Positions 1 to 6,671 of a DNA stretch of 8,856 bases are shown here, in pieces; the stretch's first letter is position 1, and the number at the start of each line of letters is the position of its first letter. A program made the position numbers and the translations under genes. The notes under the pieces were generated by a model. That model was not told where the DNA came from. It searched no databases and saw nothing but the letters and a program-made list of their open reading frames with translations. The DNA is from Bacteroidota bacterium (GTDB lineage Bacteria; Bacteroidota; Ignavibacteria; UBA10030; UBA6906): the NCBI GenBank assembly GCA_017860555.1, contig JAGDMJ010000115.1, forward strand, positions 1 through 8,856, read 5' to 3'.

Positions 1-1293
1 GTCTTTTGTCTCCAGGATCGGGAAGTTCCGTTTTTCGTAGATCGGGATCTTCGAGTCGACGAAGAAATCGCTGATCTTCTTCTTCGTCTTCATCCCCAGA
101 GGAACGAACGTGTCTCCTTCGCTCCAGGTTCGCAACACCAGCTCGGTGCCGGCGATGCGGTCCGCGTCTACAAACTCCGATTTCGGCCCTCCGTGCAGTC
201 GGACCTTGTTGTCGTCGAGCATCTGCGACGAGAAACAGAACTTGCTGAACTCGTACCGGTGGTTGGGCTGCACCACAAATTTGAAATCGGCCAGCGGCTC
301 GGACTTGCGGACCACCAGGTTGTCGCGGTCCCGGAAGACCACATACTGGTTCGACAGGGAAACCCAGGACCCGGTCAATCCATCGGTCAGGCCCAGCATG
401 CTGTTGACCTGTTCGAAATCCAGCTTGAGCCCGGCAAACCGCTCCACGGCAAGCATGACGATATACTGCTGGAGCAGCGTCGGGTTGGTGCGCAGCCGCG
501 GGATGGACAGATGCAGCTCGATCTCCGAGCTCCACGTGGTCGTCAGGTCGAGGCTCTGGCGGGCATTGAAGGAAAGATAGGCTTCAAGCTCGCGGAAGAG
601 CTCGGATGATCGTTGCAAGGCCTGTACAACCGTTGGGTTGATCTGCTCCTTGACCAGCGGAAGGATCTGGTGCCGGATGTAATTCCTGGTGTAGTGGTCC
701 GTTTTGTTGGAAGAGTCAGTCCGGTACGGAATCTGCTCCGCAAGCGCGTACTCCTCGATCTCGGCGCGCTGTGCAAAAAGCATCGGCCGGATGATCTTCT
801 TGTCCGCCCGGTAAATGGGAATCCCGGCCAGGCCCTGAACGCCCGCTCCCCGAAACAGGTTGAGGAGCACGGTCTCCGCGTTGTCATCGGCGTGATGGGC
901 CGTGGCGATCTTGTCAAAACCGCTGGAGATCAGGAGTTTCTCAAAGAAGTCGTACCGGAGATTGCGCGCCGCCTCCTGAATGCCCAGTTTGTTGTGCCGT
1001 GCGTATTCTGCGGTATTTGCGCGCTCAACGTACACCTCGGCGCCGTAATGCCCCGCCCGCTGCACCACCAGCTGTTCGTCACCGTCCGATTCGGCTCCTC
1101 GCAGCTGGAAATTGAAGTGCGCGACGATCAGCCTGATGCCGGACACTTCTTGCTCTCTGGCTAAAAGGTCCAACAGGACGAGCGAATCCGCGCCCCCGCT
1201 GACGGCGACAATGATCTTGTTCCGGTCCTCGATCAGGCGCCGCCGCCTGCAGTACTCGTGAAACCGAGTGAAAAACTTCCGTGACGAGAACAT
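1..1293 (-). CDS. tilS: tRNA(Ile)-lysidine synthase TilS (C-terminally cut by window edge)
   Basis: TilS uses ATP to attach lysine to C34 of the CAU-anticodon tRNA-Ile2, changing its decoding from AUG to AUA; it acts in the cytoplasm. The frame is open without stops for 431 codons and leaves the window at base 1. Visible motifs are the PP-loop SGGADS at residues 32-37, the AHHADDNAE stretch at about 132-140 followed by an LFRGAGVQGLAGIP segment, and IQEAARNLRYDFF near 110-122, all typical of the N-type ATP-PPase domain of TilS. The end (about 390-431), with PLGMKTKKKISDFF and then KIP, is the TilS C-terminal domain. Only about 20-40 residues should be missing. The ATG at 1291-1293 was chosen because it places the PP-loop at the usual distance from the N terminus; the ribosome binding site is weak (a GGGG run and GGGAC just upstream). 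It lies 119 bases downstream of a CAU tRNA on the same strand. Identity is nearly certain. Confidence 0.96.
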   Translation of the reverse strand, partial: MFSSRKFFTRFHEYCRRRRLIEDRNKIIVAVSGGADSLVLLDLLAREQEVSGIRLIVAHFNFQLRGAESDGDEQLVVQRAGHYGAEVYVERANTAEYARHNKLGIQEAARNLRYDFFEKLLISSGFDKIATAHHADDNAETVLLNLFRGAGVQGLAGIPIYRADKKIIRPMLFAQRAEIEEYALAEQIPYRTDSSNKTDHYTRNYIRHQILPLVKEQINPTVVQALQRSSELFRELEAYLSFNARQSLDLTTTWSSEIELHLSIPRLRTNPTLLQQYIVMLAVERFAGLKLDFEQVNSMLGLTDGLTGSWVSLSNQYVVFRDRDNLVVRKSEPLADFKFVVQPNHRYEFSKFCFSSQMLDDNKVRLHGGPKSEFVDADRIAGTELVLRTWSEGDTFVPLGMKTKKKISDFFVDSKIPIYEKRNFPILETKD

Positions 1294-1346
1294 ATGCTGT
1301 CCCGTTTCCCCGAAGGAACCAGTGCGGATGCAATCCACCCTCAGCA

Positions 1347-1365
1347 TCAGCGGCCCGGCCGCTGA
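1347..1365. other. Perfect GC-rich hairpin between tRNA and tilS
   Basis: An 8-bp perfect inverted repeat (TCAGCGGC / GCCGCTGA) with a 3-base loop lies in the 119-base gap between the tRNA 3' end and the tilS start. No T-run follows on either strand, so it is not a standard intrinsic terminator. It could help define the tRNA 3' trailer, protect processed tilS mRNA, or attenuate tilS. Its function is unknown. Confidence 0.35.
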
Positions 1366-1412
1366 CCCTCGGGAAGATGGATCCGTCATGCCTGAAGGGG
1401 AGTTATCAATCG

Positions 1413-1486
1413 TAGCGGGAGAGGGATTCGAACCCCCGACACATGGATTATGATTCCATTGCTCTAACCAGCTGAGCTATCCCGCC
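1413..1486 (-). tRNA. tRNA with CAU anticodon, most likely elongator tRNA-Met
   Basis: The 74 nt fold into a full cloverleaf. The acceptor stem is GGCGGGA with TCCCGCT (a G-U pair at 1:72) and discriminator A73. The D arm is GCTC/GAGC with a 9-nt loop. The anticodon stem is ATGGA/TCCAT with loop ATCATAA, giving anticodon CAU at 1450-1452. The variable loop has 5 nt, and the T arm has loop TTCGAAT. CCA is not encoded. A CAU anticodon can mean initiator Met, elongator Met or Ile2 (lysidine-modified). The 7-bp acceptor stem with a terminal G-U pair and G4-C69/G5-C68 resembles elongator tRNA-Met of the Bacillus type, and the C4-G69/C5-G68 pairs important for TilS in E. coli tRNA-Ile2 are absent. 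The initiator hallmark of three G-C pairs closing the anticodon stem is also absent. Met is therefore preferred, with Ile2 as the alternative because tilS is the next gene. Confidence 0.93.
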
Positions 1487-1493
1487 AAAGAAA

Positions 1494-1509
1494 AACCTCT
1501 TGCGAGGTT
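1494..1509 (-). other. Terminator-like hairpin just upstream of the tRNA
   Basis: On the minus strand a 6-bp stem AACCTC/GAGGTT closes a GCAA tetraloop (GNRA type) and is followed at once by TTTCTTT, which ends at the first base of the tRNA. It has the shape of a small intrinsic terminator, yet no gene on the minus strand reads into it within the window. It may be a structured 5' leader near the RNase P cut, or a leftover terminator. The stem is short, so the call is tentative. Confidence 0.35.
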
Positions 1510-1513
1510 CAAA

Positions 1514-1542
1514 AATATACCACAATGATGAGTAAAGAGCAA
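1514..1542 (-). promoter_or_regulatory. Candidate sigma70-type promoter for tRNA-tilS
   Basis: On the minus strand TTGCTC (1537-1542) and TATATT (1514-1519) are 17 bases apart, a good match to -35/-10 spacing and sequence. The same -10 area also contains TATTTTTG, which fits the TAnnTTTG -7 element of Bacteroidota promoters. Transcription would start near 1507, about 20 bases before the tRNA. That start would fall inside the hairpin arm at 1494-1509, so the promoter and the hairpin may not both operate on the same transcript. Confidence 0.45.
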
Positions 1543-1642
1543 GGGGAAAGGTCCTCCGGGGACGCTCTGTTGACGTGGAGCACAGTGGCGTTTTATGTCC
1601 ATTTGGCAGTATATTGTCATCTGTACGCCTGGGGAGTTATCT

Positions 1643-2497
1643 GTGTACAGCAAAGACATTCAGGAAGCGTTCAGATACTGCGCCCGCATCGCCCGGGAGC
1701 ATTATGAGAATTTCCCTGTTGCCTCGCTGTTCCTTCCGCGGGAACGGCGCCCGCATATCGCGGCAATCTATGCCTTTGCCCGCCTGGCCGACGATTTGGC
1801 CGATGAAGGCGTCCTGTCTACGGAGCAACGGCTGAAAGAGCTGCAGTCCTGGGAAGAGAAACTCAGGGCGTGCTACCTCGGAAAGACTGACCACCCGGTG
1901 TTCATCGCCCTGGCCCAGACCGCTTCCGAGAAACAGATCCCCCTGCAACTGTTTACCGATCTCCTTGCCGCGTTTCGGATGGACGTCACACGGTCCCGGT
2001 ACCGGACGTTCAATGACCTCCTTGGATACTGCAGGCTCTCGGCAAACCCCGTCGGAAGGCTGGTCCTTCATGTGTTCGACGATGCAAACGAGTCAAAAAT
2101 GGCGCTTTCAGACCAAATTTGCACGGCTCTGCAACTGGCAAACTTCTGGCAGGACCTCTCCGTTGACTTGCAAAAGGGAAGAATCTACGTTCCGCTTGAA
2201 GATCTTGAACGTTTTTGCTATACTGAAGATGAATTCTGCCGTGGTGTTGAAGTTGACCGGTTTCGGGAGCTGATGCGCTTCCAGGTAGATCGCACCCGAG
2301 ACATGTTCGAGGCAGGCAAGCCGCTTCTCCGGAGTGTGACGCCCGAACTGCGGTTCGAGCTGGCCCTCACATGGAACGGCGGCGTAGGCATACTGAAAAA
2401 GATCGAACGGACGGGTTATACCGTGCTTGCGAAACGTCCGCATCTCTCGTTGCTGGACAAACTGTCGGTTTTCGGATCAGCTTTGCGGCCCTCATGA
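1643..2497 (+). CDS. hpnC: Hydroxysqualene synthase HpnC
   Basis: HpnC converts presqualene diphosphate to hydroxysqualene, the second step of the bacterial HpnDCE route to squalene. The 284-residue protein has the all-alpha trans-isoprenyl diphosphate synthase (squalene/phytoene synthase) fold. The first Asp-rich motif DDLAD is at residues 50-54 and the second, DLSVD, at 171-175 followed by KGRIYVP. The stretch YCRLSANPVGRLVL at 129-142 is typical of HpnC rather than HpnD or CrtB, as is HYENFPVAS near the N terminus. The GTG at 1643 is preferred as start because GGGGAG lies 6 bases upstream; an in-frame ATG at 1595 would add 16 residues but has no good ribosome binding site and falls before a possible -10 (TATATT, 1610-1615). 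The stop overlaps the hpnD start by an ATGA, indicating coupled translation. It is paralogous to the next gene. Function is confident; the start is moderately so. Confidence 0.93.
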   Translation: MYSKDIQEAFRYCARIAREHYENFPVASLFLPRERRPHIAAIYAFARLADDLADEGVLSTEQRLKELQSWEEKLRACYLGKTDHPVFIALAQTASEKQIPLQLFTDLLAAFRMDVTRSRYRTFNDLLGYCRLSANPVGRLVLHVFDDANESKMALSDQICTALQLANFWQDLSVDLQKGRIYVPLEDLERFCYTEDEFCRGVEVDRFRELMRFQVDRTRDMFEAGKPLLRSVTPELRFELALTWNGGVGILKKIERTGYTVLAKRPHLSLLDKLSVFGSALRPS

Positions 2498-3336
2498 GCG
2501 CTTCGGCAACAGCAATAACACGAAACAGCAACACGAACTTCTACTATTCATTCTCACTTCTGCCCAAACAGAAGCGGGAAGCGATCCACGCTGTCTACGC
2601 ATTCTGCCGATACACCGATGACATCGTGGATGAAGGGCCTGACGGGGAACGCAAGGTATTTCTCCTCCGGAGGTGGCGCTTGGAGCTGGGAAAGGCTCTC
2701 GGAGGGACATCCACCTTCCCGCTCCTCAATCAACTCAGCACCACGGCGCGGCGGTTCAACATTCCCGTGCAGCATTTTTACGACCTGATTCGCGGCATGG
2801 AAATGGATCTGATCAAACGCCGGTACCAGACATTCGACGAGCTGAAGGAGTATTGCTACCTCGTGGCCTCCTCCGTGGGGTTGATGTGCCGCGAGATCTT
2901 CGGCTACAAAAATGAAACCACGCGCGACTACGCCATCAACCTGGGCATCGCCCTTCAGCTGACCAACATCCTCCGGGACGTCAAGGACGACGCCAAACGC
3001 GGACGGATTTACATCCCTCTGGAAGACATGGAGCGCTTCGGCTACACGGAGGATGATCTGCTCAACTGCCGGTATACCCCCTCGTTCGTCAACCTCATGC
3101 GCTTTGAGTGCGCACGGGCAAGCAGCTACTTTGACATGGCCCGCGAAGCGCTCAGGGACGAGGACAAATACTACTTCTTTGCGGCGCGCATCATGTGGTC
3201 GATCTACGCGCATACCCTGAACCGTATCGAGCGCAAACACTTCAATGTGTTCGAACGCCGCATCTCGATCTCCAAATTCCTCAAACTCCTCATCGCGTTC
3301 CGCTACTGGCTCAGCCACCGGTTGAAGTATTCATGA
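2494..3336 (+). CDS. hpnD: Presqualene diphosphate synthase HpnD
   Basis: HpnD condenses two farnesyl diphosphates to presqualene diphosphate, the first committed step to squalene in this pathway. The 280-residue protein shows the squalene/phytoene synthase fold: NFYYSFSLLP at 15-24, the first Asp-rich motif DDIVDE at 42-47, GMEMDL at 101-106, SSVGLMCREIFGY at 126-138, and QLTNILRDVKDDAKRGRIYIP at about 155-175 carrying the second DxxxD motif (D162, D166). The motif style YTDDIVDEG and LTNILRDVKDD favours HpnD over HpnC. Phytoene synthase (CrtB) is the close alternative on sequence alone, but sitting between hpnC and hpnE decides for HpnD. The ATG at 2494 overlaps the hpnC stop (ATGA); the frame stays open upstream inside hpnC, but starting there would add 41 residues unlike the family. 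The stop overlaps the hpnE start in the same way. Confidence 0.94.
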   Translation: MSASATAITRNSNTNFYYSFSLLPKQKREAIHAVYAFCRYTDDIVDEGPDGERKVFLLRRWRLELGKALGGTSTFPLLNQLSTTARRFNIPVQHFYDLIRGMEMDLIKRRYQTFDELKEYCYLVASSVGLMCREIFGYKNETTRDYAINLGIALQLTNILRDVKDDAKRGRIYIPLEDMERFGYTEDDLLNCRYTPSFVNLMRFECARASSYFDMAREALRDEDKYYFFAARIMWSIYAHTLNRIERKHFNVFERRISISKFLKLLIAFRYWLSHRLKYS

Positions 3337-4697
3337 TCCCCCGGTTGCCTCTGGTTGTTGTGGGAGGAGGCCTGAGCGGTCTCGCCGCCGGCGTTCATCT
3401 TGCCGCAGGCGGGGTTCCGGTGCTGTTGTTCGAGCAGAAGCCGCATCCGGGCGGGCGCGCCTATTCGTTTCCCGACGCGACGACGGGTGAGACGATCGAC
3501 AACGGGCAGCATGTGTTGATCCACGGTTACGCCGCAACGATGCGGCTGTTGGAGACCATTGGCACGAAGCACTTGCTAGCCACCCAGCCCGTGCCGGCGC
3601 TGGTGTTTCACCATCCGTCAAGAGGCTTCCGCACCTTCCGGCTTCCTGCTCTCCCCCCACCGTTGCACATACTTGCCGGCGTCCTGGGATCCGATCTGTT
3701 CCGGTTGTCGGACCGGTTCAAGCTCCTGCGGGCGGGGTTGTCCATACGACGCTCGGTGGGGGAAGGCGAGCGACGGATTGCGGACCTGACCGTTGCCGGG
3801 TGGCTGGCGTTGATGGGGCAATCGGATGAAACGATCCGATCTTTCTGGGAGCCCCTTGCCGTATCCATCATGAACGAGCATGTGGGTTCTGCGTCGGCGC
3901 TTCTGTTCGTGCGCGCGCTGAGAACCGCCTTTCTGGAAGGACGGACGAACGCGGCACTGGCTATTCCCACGGTGGGATTGAGCGAGCTGTATGCGGATCC
4001 GGCGCGGGAGTTCATCCTGCGCCGAGGGGGAAGCGTTCGTTGCGCCACCCGCGTGGTGAAACTTGCGGCGTCGGGAGAACGCACGACCGGCGTCACGCTC
4101 CAGGATGGATCCTTCATTGAAGCCTGCGCGGTTGTGCTTGCTTTGCCTCCGGCCGAGAGCCGAGCTGTCCTGCCGGATGGATTGACAGCGGGGAATTTTC
4201 TGGCTGCGAGTGCGGCCATTCCGTTTTCATCGATCGTGTCCACACACCTCTGGTTCGAGCGCGAAGTGATGAGCCATGATGTCGTCGGGCTGATCGGGAG
4301 AACGACCCAGTGGGTATTCAACCGGCGAAAGCTCGCGGCCCGGGGAGGAGAAGGAGGGCACGTCTCTGCGACGATCAGCGCGGCGCACGATGTCGTCGGG
4401 AGGACGCAGGAGGAGATCGTTGCCCTGGTGATGAATGATCTGCGGAGTGCCTTCGGAAAAAACCTCCCGGAGCCGTGGCATGCGCTGGTCATACGTGAGA
4501 AGAAAGCGACGTTCTCGGCGACGCCGACAGTTGAAGCTCTTCGGCCGGATCAGAAAACGCCGCTGGAGAATCTGTTCCTCGCAGGAGATTGGACCGCCAC
4601 AGGATACCCTGCCACGATTGAGGGCGCGGTCATCAGCGGGGAGCGGTGTGCGGCGCTCGGGTCGGATTTTCTGCGGCGCGCATTCAACGCATCCTGA
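3333..4697 (+). CDS. hpnE: Hydroxysqualene dehydroxylase HpnE
   Basis: HpnE is an FAD-dependent flavoprotein of the amine oxidase/phytoene desaturase superfamily that removes the hydroxyl of hydroxysqualene to give squalene. The 454-residue protein begins with the Rossmann dinucleotide-binding motif VVVGGGLSG (8-16), the acidic E34 at the end of the second strand, and GGRAYSF (40-46). Next comes DNGQHVLIHGY, a segment characteristic of HpnE. The C-terminal FAD contact LAGDWTATGYPATIEGAVISG lies at about 416-436. The length is usual for the family. The ATG at 3333 overlaps the hpnD stop by ATGA, so all three genes are translationally coupled. CrtI-type desaturases share the fold, but they are longer and usually lack the NGQH segment; the hpnCD context supports HpnE. 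No intrinsic terminator was found downstream. Whether squalene feeds hopanoids or C30 carotenoids cannot be told from this window. Confidence 0.94.
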   Translation: MIPRLPLVVVGGGLSGLAAGVHLAAGGVPVLLFEQKPHPGGRAYSFPDATTGETIDNGQHVLIHGYAATMRLLETIGTKHLLATQPVPALVFHHPSRGFRTFRLPALPPPLHILAGVLGSDLFRLSDRFKLLRAGLSIRRSVGEGERRIADLTVAGWLALMGQSDETIRSFWEPLAVSIMNEHVGSASALLFVRALRTAFLEGRTNAALAIPTVGLSELYADPAREFILRRGGSVRCATRVVKLAASGERTTGVTLQDGSFIEACAVVLALPPAESRAVLPDGLTAGNFLAASAAIPFSSIVSTHLWFEREVMSHDVVGLIGRTTQWVFNRRKLAARGGEGGHVSATISAAHDVVGRTQEEIVALVMNDLRSAFGKNLPEPWHALVIREKKATFSATPTVEALRPDQKTPLENLFLAGDWTATGYPATIEGAVISGERCAALGSDFLRRAFNAS

Positions 4698-5015
4698 GCG
4701 TCGTCGATCCATGATCGCGGGTCAGTGATGCGGATGCACGAGCATACGGAAAAAAAAGTTGCGTCGACATCTTCATGTGAGTTCGCGAACCAGGAAGTCA
4801 CGCCTATTCTCGGTTTCCGAAAGCCAGCCTCTACTTTTCTTCGTCATTTCTTGCGTGCGAAAGTCTATCCCCTGCGAACGTCTGCTTAAGGTCCGGCATG
4901 TTGCTCTCTCACCGCTCTCTCCTCTCTGTGTCCATTTTTTTTCTTCATTTGAGTTCATCTGTGGTTTGATTTTCAAAGCCGAAATTTCCATATTGCCTCT
5001 CAGGAGGTACGCATC
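4698..5015. other. 318-base non-coding gap with pyrimidine-rich tract
   Basis: No convincing gene, tRNA or intrinsic terminator is seen here. An A-run (8 A) lies near 4750. From about 4900 to 4980 the plus strand is strongly pyrimidine-rich: CT-rich runs, a stretch of eight T near 4934-4941, then TTCATCTGTGGTTTG. Its composition is clearly less G+C-rich than the flanking genes, and it recalls dispersed intergenic repeats with CTCTGTGTC and TCATCTGTGG motifs. A weak promoter guess for the response regulator is TTGATT (4966-4971), 17 bases, CATATT (4989-4994). Confidence 0.5.
5002..5008 (+). promoter_or_regulatory. Strong Shine-Dalgarno of the response regulator
   Basis: AGGAGGT is a complete anti-16S match placed 7 bases before the ATG at 5016. 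It is by far the strongest ribosome binding site in the window; the other starts are weak or rely on stop/start overlaps. It fixes the start of the regulator and suggests high translation. Confidence 0.8.
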
Positions 5016-5396
5016 ATGGCGGTATCAAAAACGAAATTGGTTCTGATTGTGGATGACGAACCCGCCATCCTCAAAGCTACGCTGACGGGGCTTATCGATC
5101 GTGGATTTACGGTTCAGGGTGCGGATGGAGCCGAGGAGGCAATGAAAGCGATCCACAAGATGAAGCCCAGCATCATCGTCTCAGATCTCGTCATGCCGGG
5201 AACGAATGGCTTCGAGCTTTTCCAGGAAGTGAGAAAGGACAAGGAATACAAGAGCATTCCGTTTGTGTTCCTCACCGCGGTGGACGACTACTACGCCAAG
5301 AAGTTTGGCAAAGAGCTGGGCAGTGCCGCTTATATCACCAAACCTGTTGACCTGGACGAACTGGAGCGCATCATCAAGGACAAGATCGGCGAATAA
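5016..5396 (+). CDS. Single-domain response regulator (receiver only)
   Basis: This 126-residue protein is a complete CheY-like receiver (REC) domain with no output domain. The expected residues are present: acidic pair D13/D14 in IVDDE for Mg2+, phosphoacceptor D57 in VSDLVMPG, switch Thr T87 in FLTA, and K109 followed by P110 in TKPVDLDEL. It should be phosphorylated by a histidine kinase not encoded in this window and act through protein-protein contact or as a phosphorelay member rather than by DNA binding. The ATG is set by the strong AGGAGGT 7 bases upstream. The stop is 8 bases before the start of a membrane acyltransferase, so both are probably on one transcript. Which process it controls is not visible; the neighbours hint at envelope or glycan functions. 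Confidence 0.92.
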   Translation: MAVSKTKLVLIVDDEPAILKATLTGLIDRGFTVQGADGAEEAMKAIHKMKPSIIVSDLVMPGTNGFELFQEVRKDKEYKSIPFVFLTAVDDYYAKKFGKELGSAAYITKPVDLDELERIIKDKIGE

Positions 5397-5404
5397 GCAC
5401 TTCT

Positions 5405-6637
5405 ATGTCTTCCTCCAGGCCGATCACGGTGGGCCCCATCGCCGGCGCGGGAGAGCCCGGTCTCTCGTCACCCTCCGGAAAACCCAGGCGTCTTGATTTC
5501 ATCGATCTCCTTCGCGGGTGGGCGGTCATCATCATGATCGAGACCCACGTGCTGAACGCGACCTTGGCGCCTTCGCTTCGGCTCGAACTTCCGTTCAAGA
5601 TCCTGGATTTCATCAATGGGCTCGTCGCTCCCGCGTTCCTCTTCGCTTCCGGGCTTGCCTACGCCGTGGTCACACGCAGGAAGCTGCACGACTATCTTTC
5701 TTTCGGTCCCCCGCTGCTGAAGCATCTCTGGCGTTTGTTCTTCATTCTCCTCGTCGGCTACTGCCTGCATATCCCCAAATTCCATTTTCACCACCTGATG
5801 TATGACGCAGGGGAGGAAGCCTGGCACACTTTCTATCAGGTGGATGTGCTTCAGTGTATTGCCGTCAGTCTTCTGAGCCTGCAGATTCTTTTGCTCGCGC
5901 TGCGGAGCGAGAGGCGGCTGTACATCGCCGCGGCTGGCCTCACGGCAGGAGTCATTCTCATGTCTCCCCTGGTATGGGGTGTGGATTTCTGGACGGTGCT
6001 TCCCATTCCGCTGGCCGAGTATGTCAATGGCCGCCACTTTTCCGGCTTTCCGCTTTTCCCCTGGTCGGCGTTTCTCTTTGCCGGAGCCCTGATGGGGTAC
6101 CTGTACCTGCAGGCCGGCGGCGGCGCTTCCCCCGCAACCCTTCCGGCGAAGGTGCCATACATGAGGCGGGTGGCCTGGGCGGGGCTTGCTCTTGCGGTCC
6201 TTTCATTCCCCCTGGATCCCCTGGCGGCGTCAGTCTATCCGGCCTATGACTATTGGAAATCCAGCCCGAGCTTCTACATGCTGCGGCTCGGTCTGGTCTT
6301 GCTCCTGTGTGCCGGCATGTTTGCCTTTGAATTCCGCCGCGGTGTTTCGCCTCGGTCGATCGTCACGCTTATCGGCCGGGAGTCCCTGCTCGTCTACACC
6401 GTACATCTCATGCTCATCTACGGGAAGTTCGGTTCGGAGCACTTCGCCGACCGGGTGCGCATGAGCTTCGGCTATGCCGAAGTGTTCGCCGTGAGTCTCG
6501 TGCTCCTCGTGCTCATGTGCCTCCTGGCCTGGACCTGGAGCAGGATCAGGACAGCGAAACCGGCTGTCAGAGTCGGCCTTCAGCTCTGCATCTTTGCCGG
6601 GTTTCTCATCGTGTTCTTCGTCGGTCTCGGCCAGTAA
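5405..6637 (+). CDS. Multi-pass membrane acyltransferase, HGSNAT/DUF1624-like
   Basis: The 410-residue protein resembles the bacterial relatives of heparan-alpha-glucosaminide N-acetyltransferase, which move acyl groups across the membrane onto sugars. After a Ser/Pro/Gly-rich cytosolic start of about 29 residues comes the family signature RLDFIDLLRGWAVIIMIETH (29-48), ending in the conserved His48. About ten hydrophobic segments follow, for example near 73-90, 108-123, 148-166, 172-191, 218-236, 256-270, 291-309, 326-340, 360-378 and 391-409. YQVDVLQCIAVSLL (144-157), FPLFPWSAFLFAGALMG (215-231) and ESLLVYTVHLMLIYG (326-340) fit the family pattern. The substrate is unknown; a glycan or lipid-linked sugar on the periplasmic side is an inference. 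The start lies 8 bases after the regulator stop with no clear Shine-Dalgarno, so reinitiation is likely. A GTG at 5429 is a possible shorter start. A secreted GH13-type protein follows after 34 bases. Confidence 0.82.
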   Translation: MSSSRPITVGPIAGAGEPGLSSPSGKPRRLDFIDLLRGWAVIIMIETHVLNATLAPSLRLELPFKILDFINGLVAPAFLFASGLAYAVVTRRKLHDYLSFGPPLLKHLWRLFFILLVGYCLHIPKFHFHHLMYDAGEEAWHTFYQVDVLQCIAVSLLSLQILLLALRSERRLYIAAAGLTAGVILMSPLVWGVDFWTVLPIPLAEYVNGRHFSGFPLFPWSAFLFAGALMGYLYLQAGGGASPATLPAKVPYMRRVAWAGLALAVLSFPLDPLAASVYPAYDYWKSSPSFYMLRLGLVLLLCAGMFAFEFRRGVSPRSIVTLIGRESLLVYTVHLMLIYGKFGSEHFADRVRMSFGYAEVFAVSLVLLVLMCLLAWTWSRIRTAKPAVRVGLQLCIFAGFLIVFFVGLGQ

Positions 6638-6671
6638 ATACTGTCAGGTCGCCTTTCGAGAAAGTCAACGA

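Noticed and set aside
613..1164. A 183-codon plus-strand open frame opposite tilS
   Set aside because: The tilS frame on the minus strand carries the PP-loop and C-terminal domain motifs across this region, so the plus-strand frame is a shadow.
2371..2493. Possible longer N terminus for HpnD
   Set aside because: The frame is open, but this part lies inside hpnC, would add 41 residues foreign to the family, and the ATGA overlap at 2494 gives a natural start.
2554..3318. A 254-codon antisense open frame on the minus strand
   Set aside because: It lies wholly opposite hpnD, whose motifs are clear, and its translation has no recognisable domain. Long antisense frames are expected in G+C-rich genes.
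3608..4492. A 294-codon antisense open frame on the minus strand
   Set aside because: It is the reverse complement of hpnE; the translation is Ser/Arg-rich without any known motif.
4688..4740. Possible terminator after hpnE
   Set aside because: Only a 6-bp GCATCC/GGATGC pairing with a long loop and no T-run was found, which is too weak to call.
4966..4994. Possible promoter of the response regulator (TTGATT, 17, CATATT)
   Set aside because: Each hexamer matches the consensus at only four of six positions and the predicted start would fall at the Shine-Dalgarno, so it is mentioned only in the gap description.
4759..5046. A 95-codon plus-strand open frame running through the gap into the response regulator
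   Set aside because: It overlaps the regulator start out of frame, has a composition typical of CT-rich non-coding DNA, and lacks a ribosome binding site.
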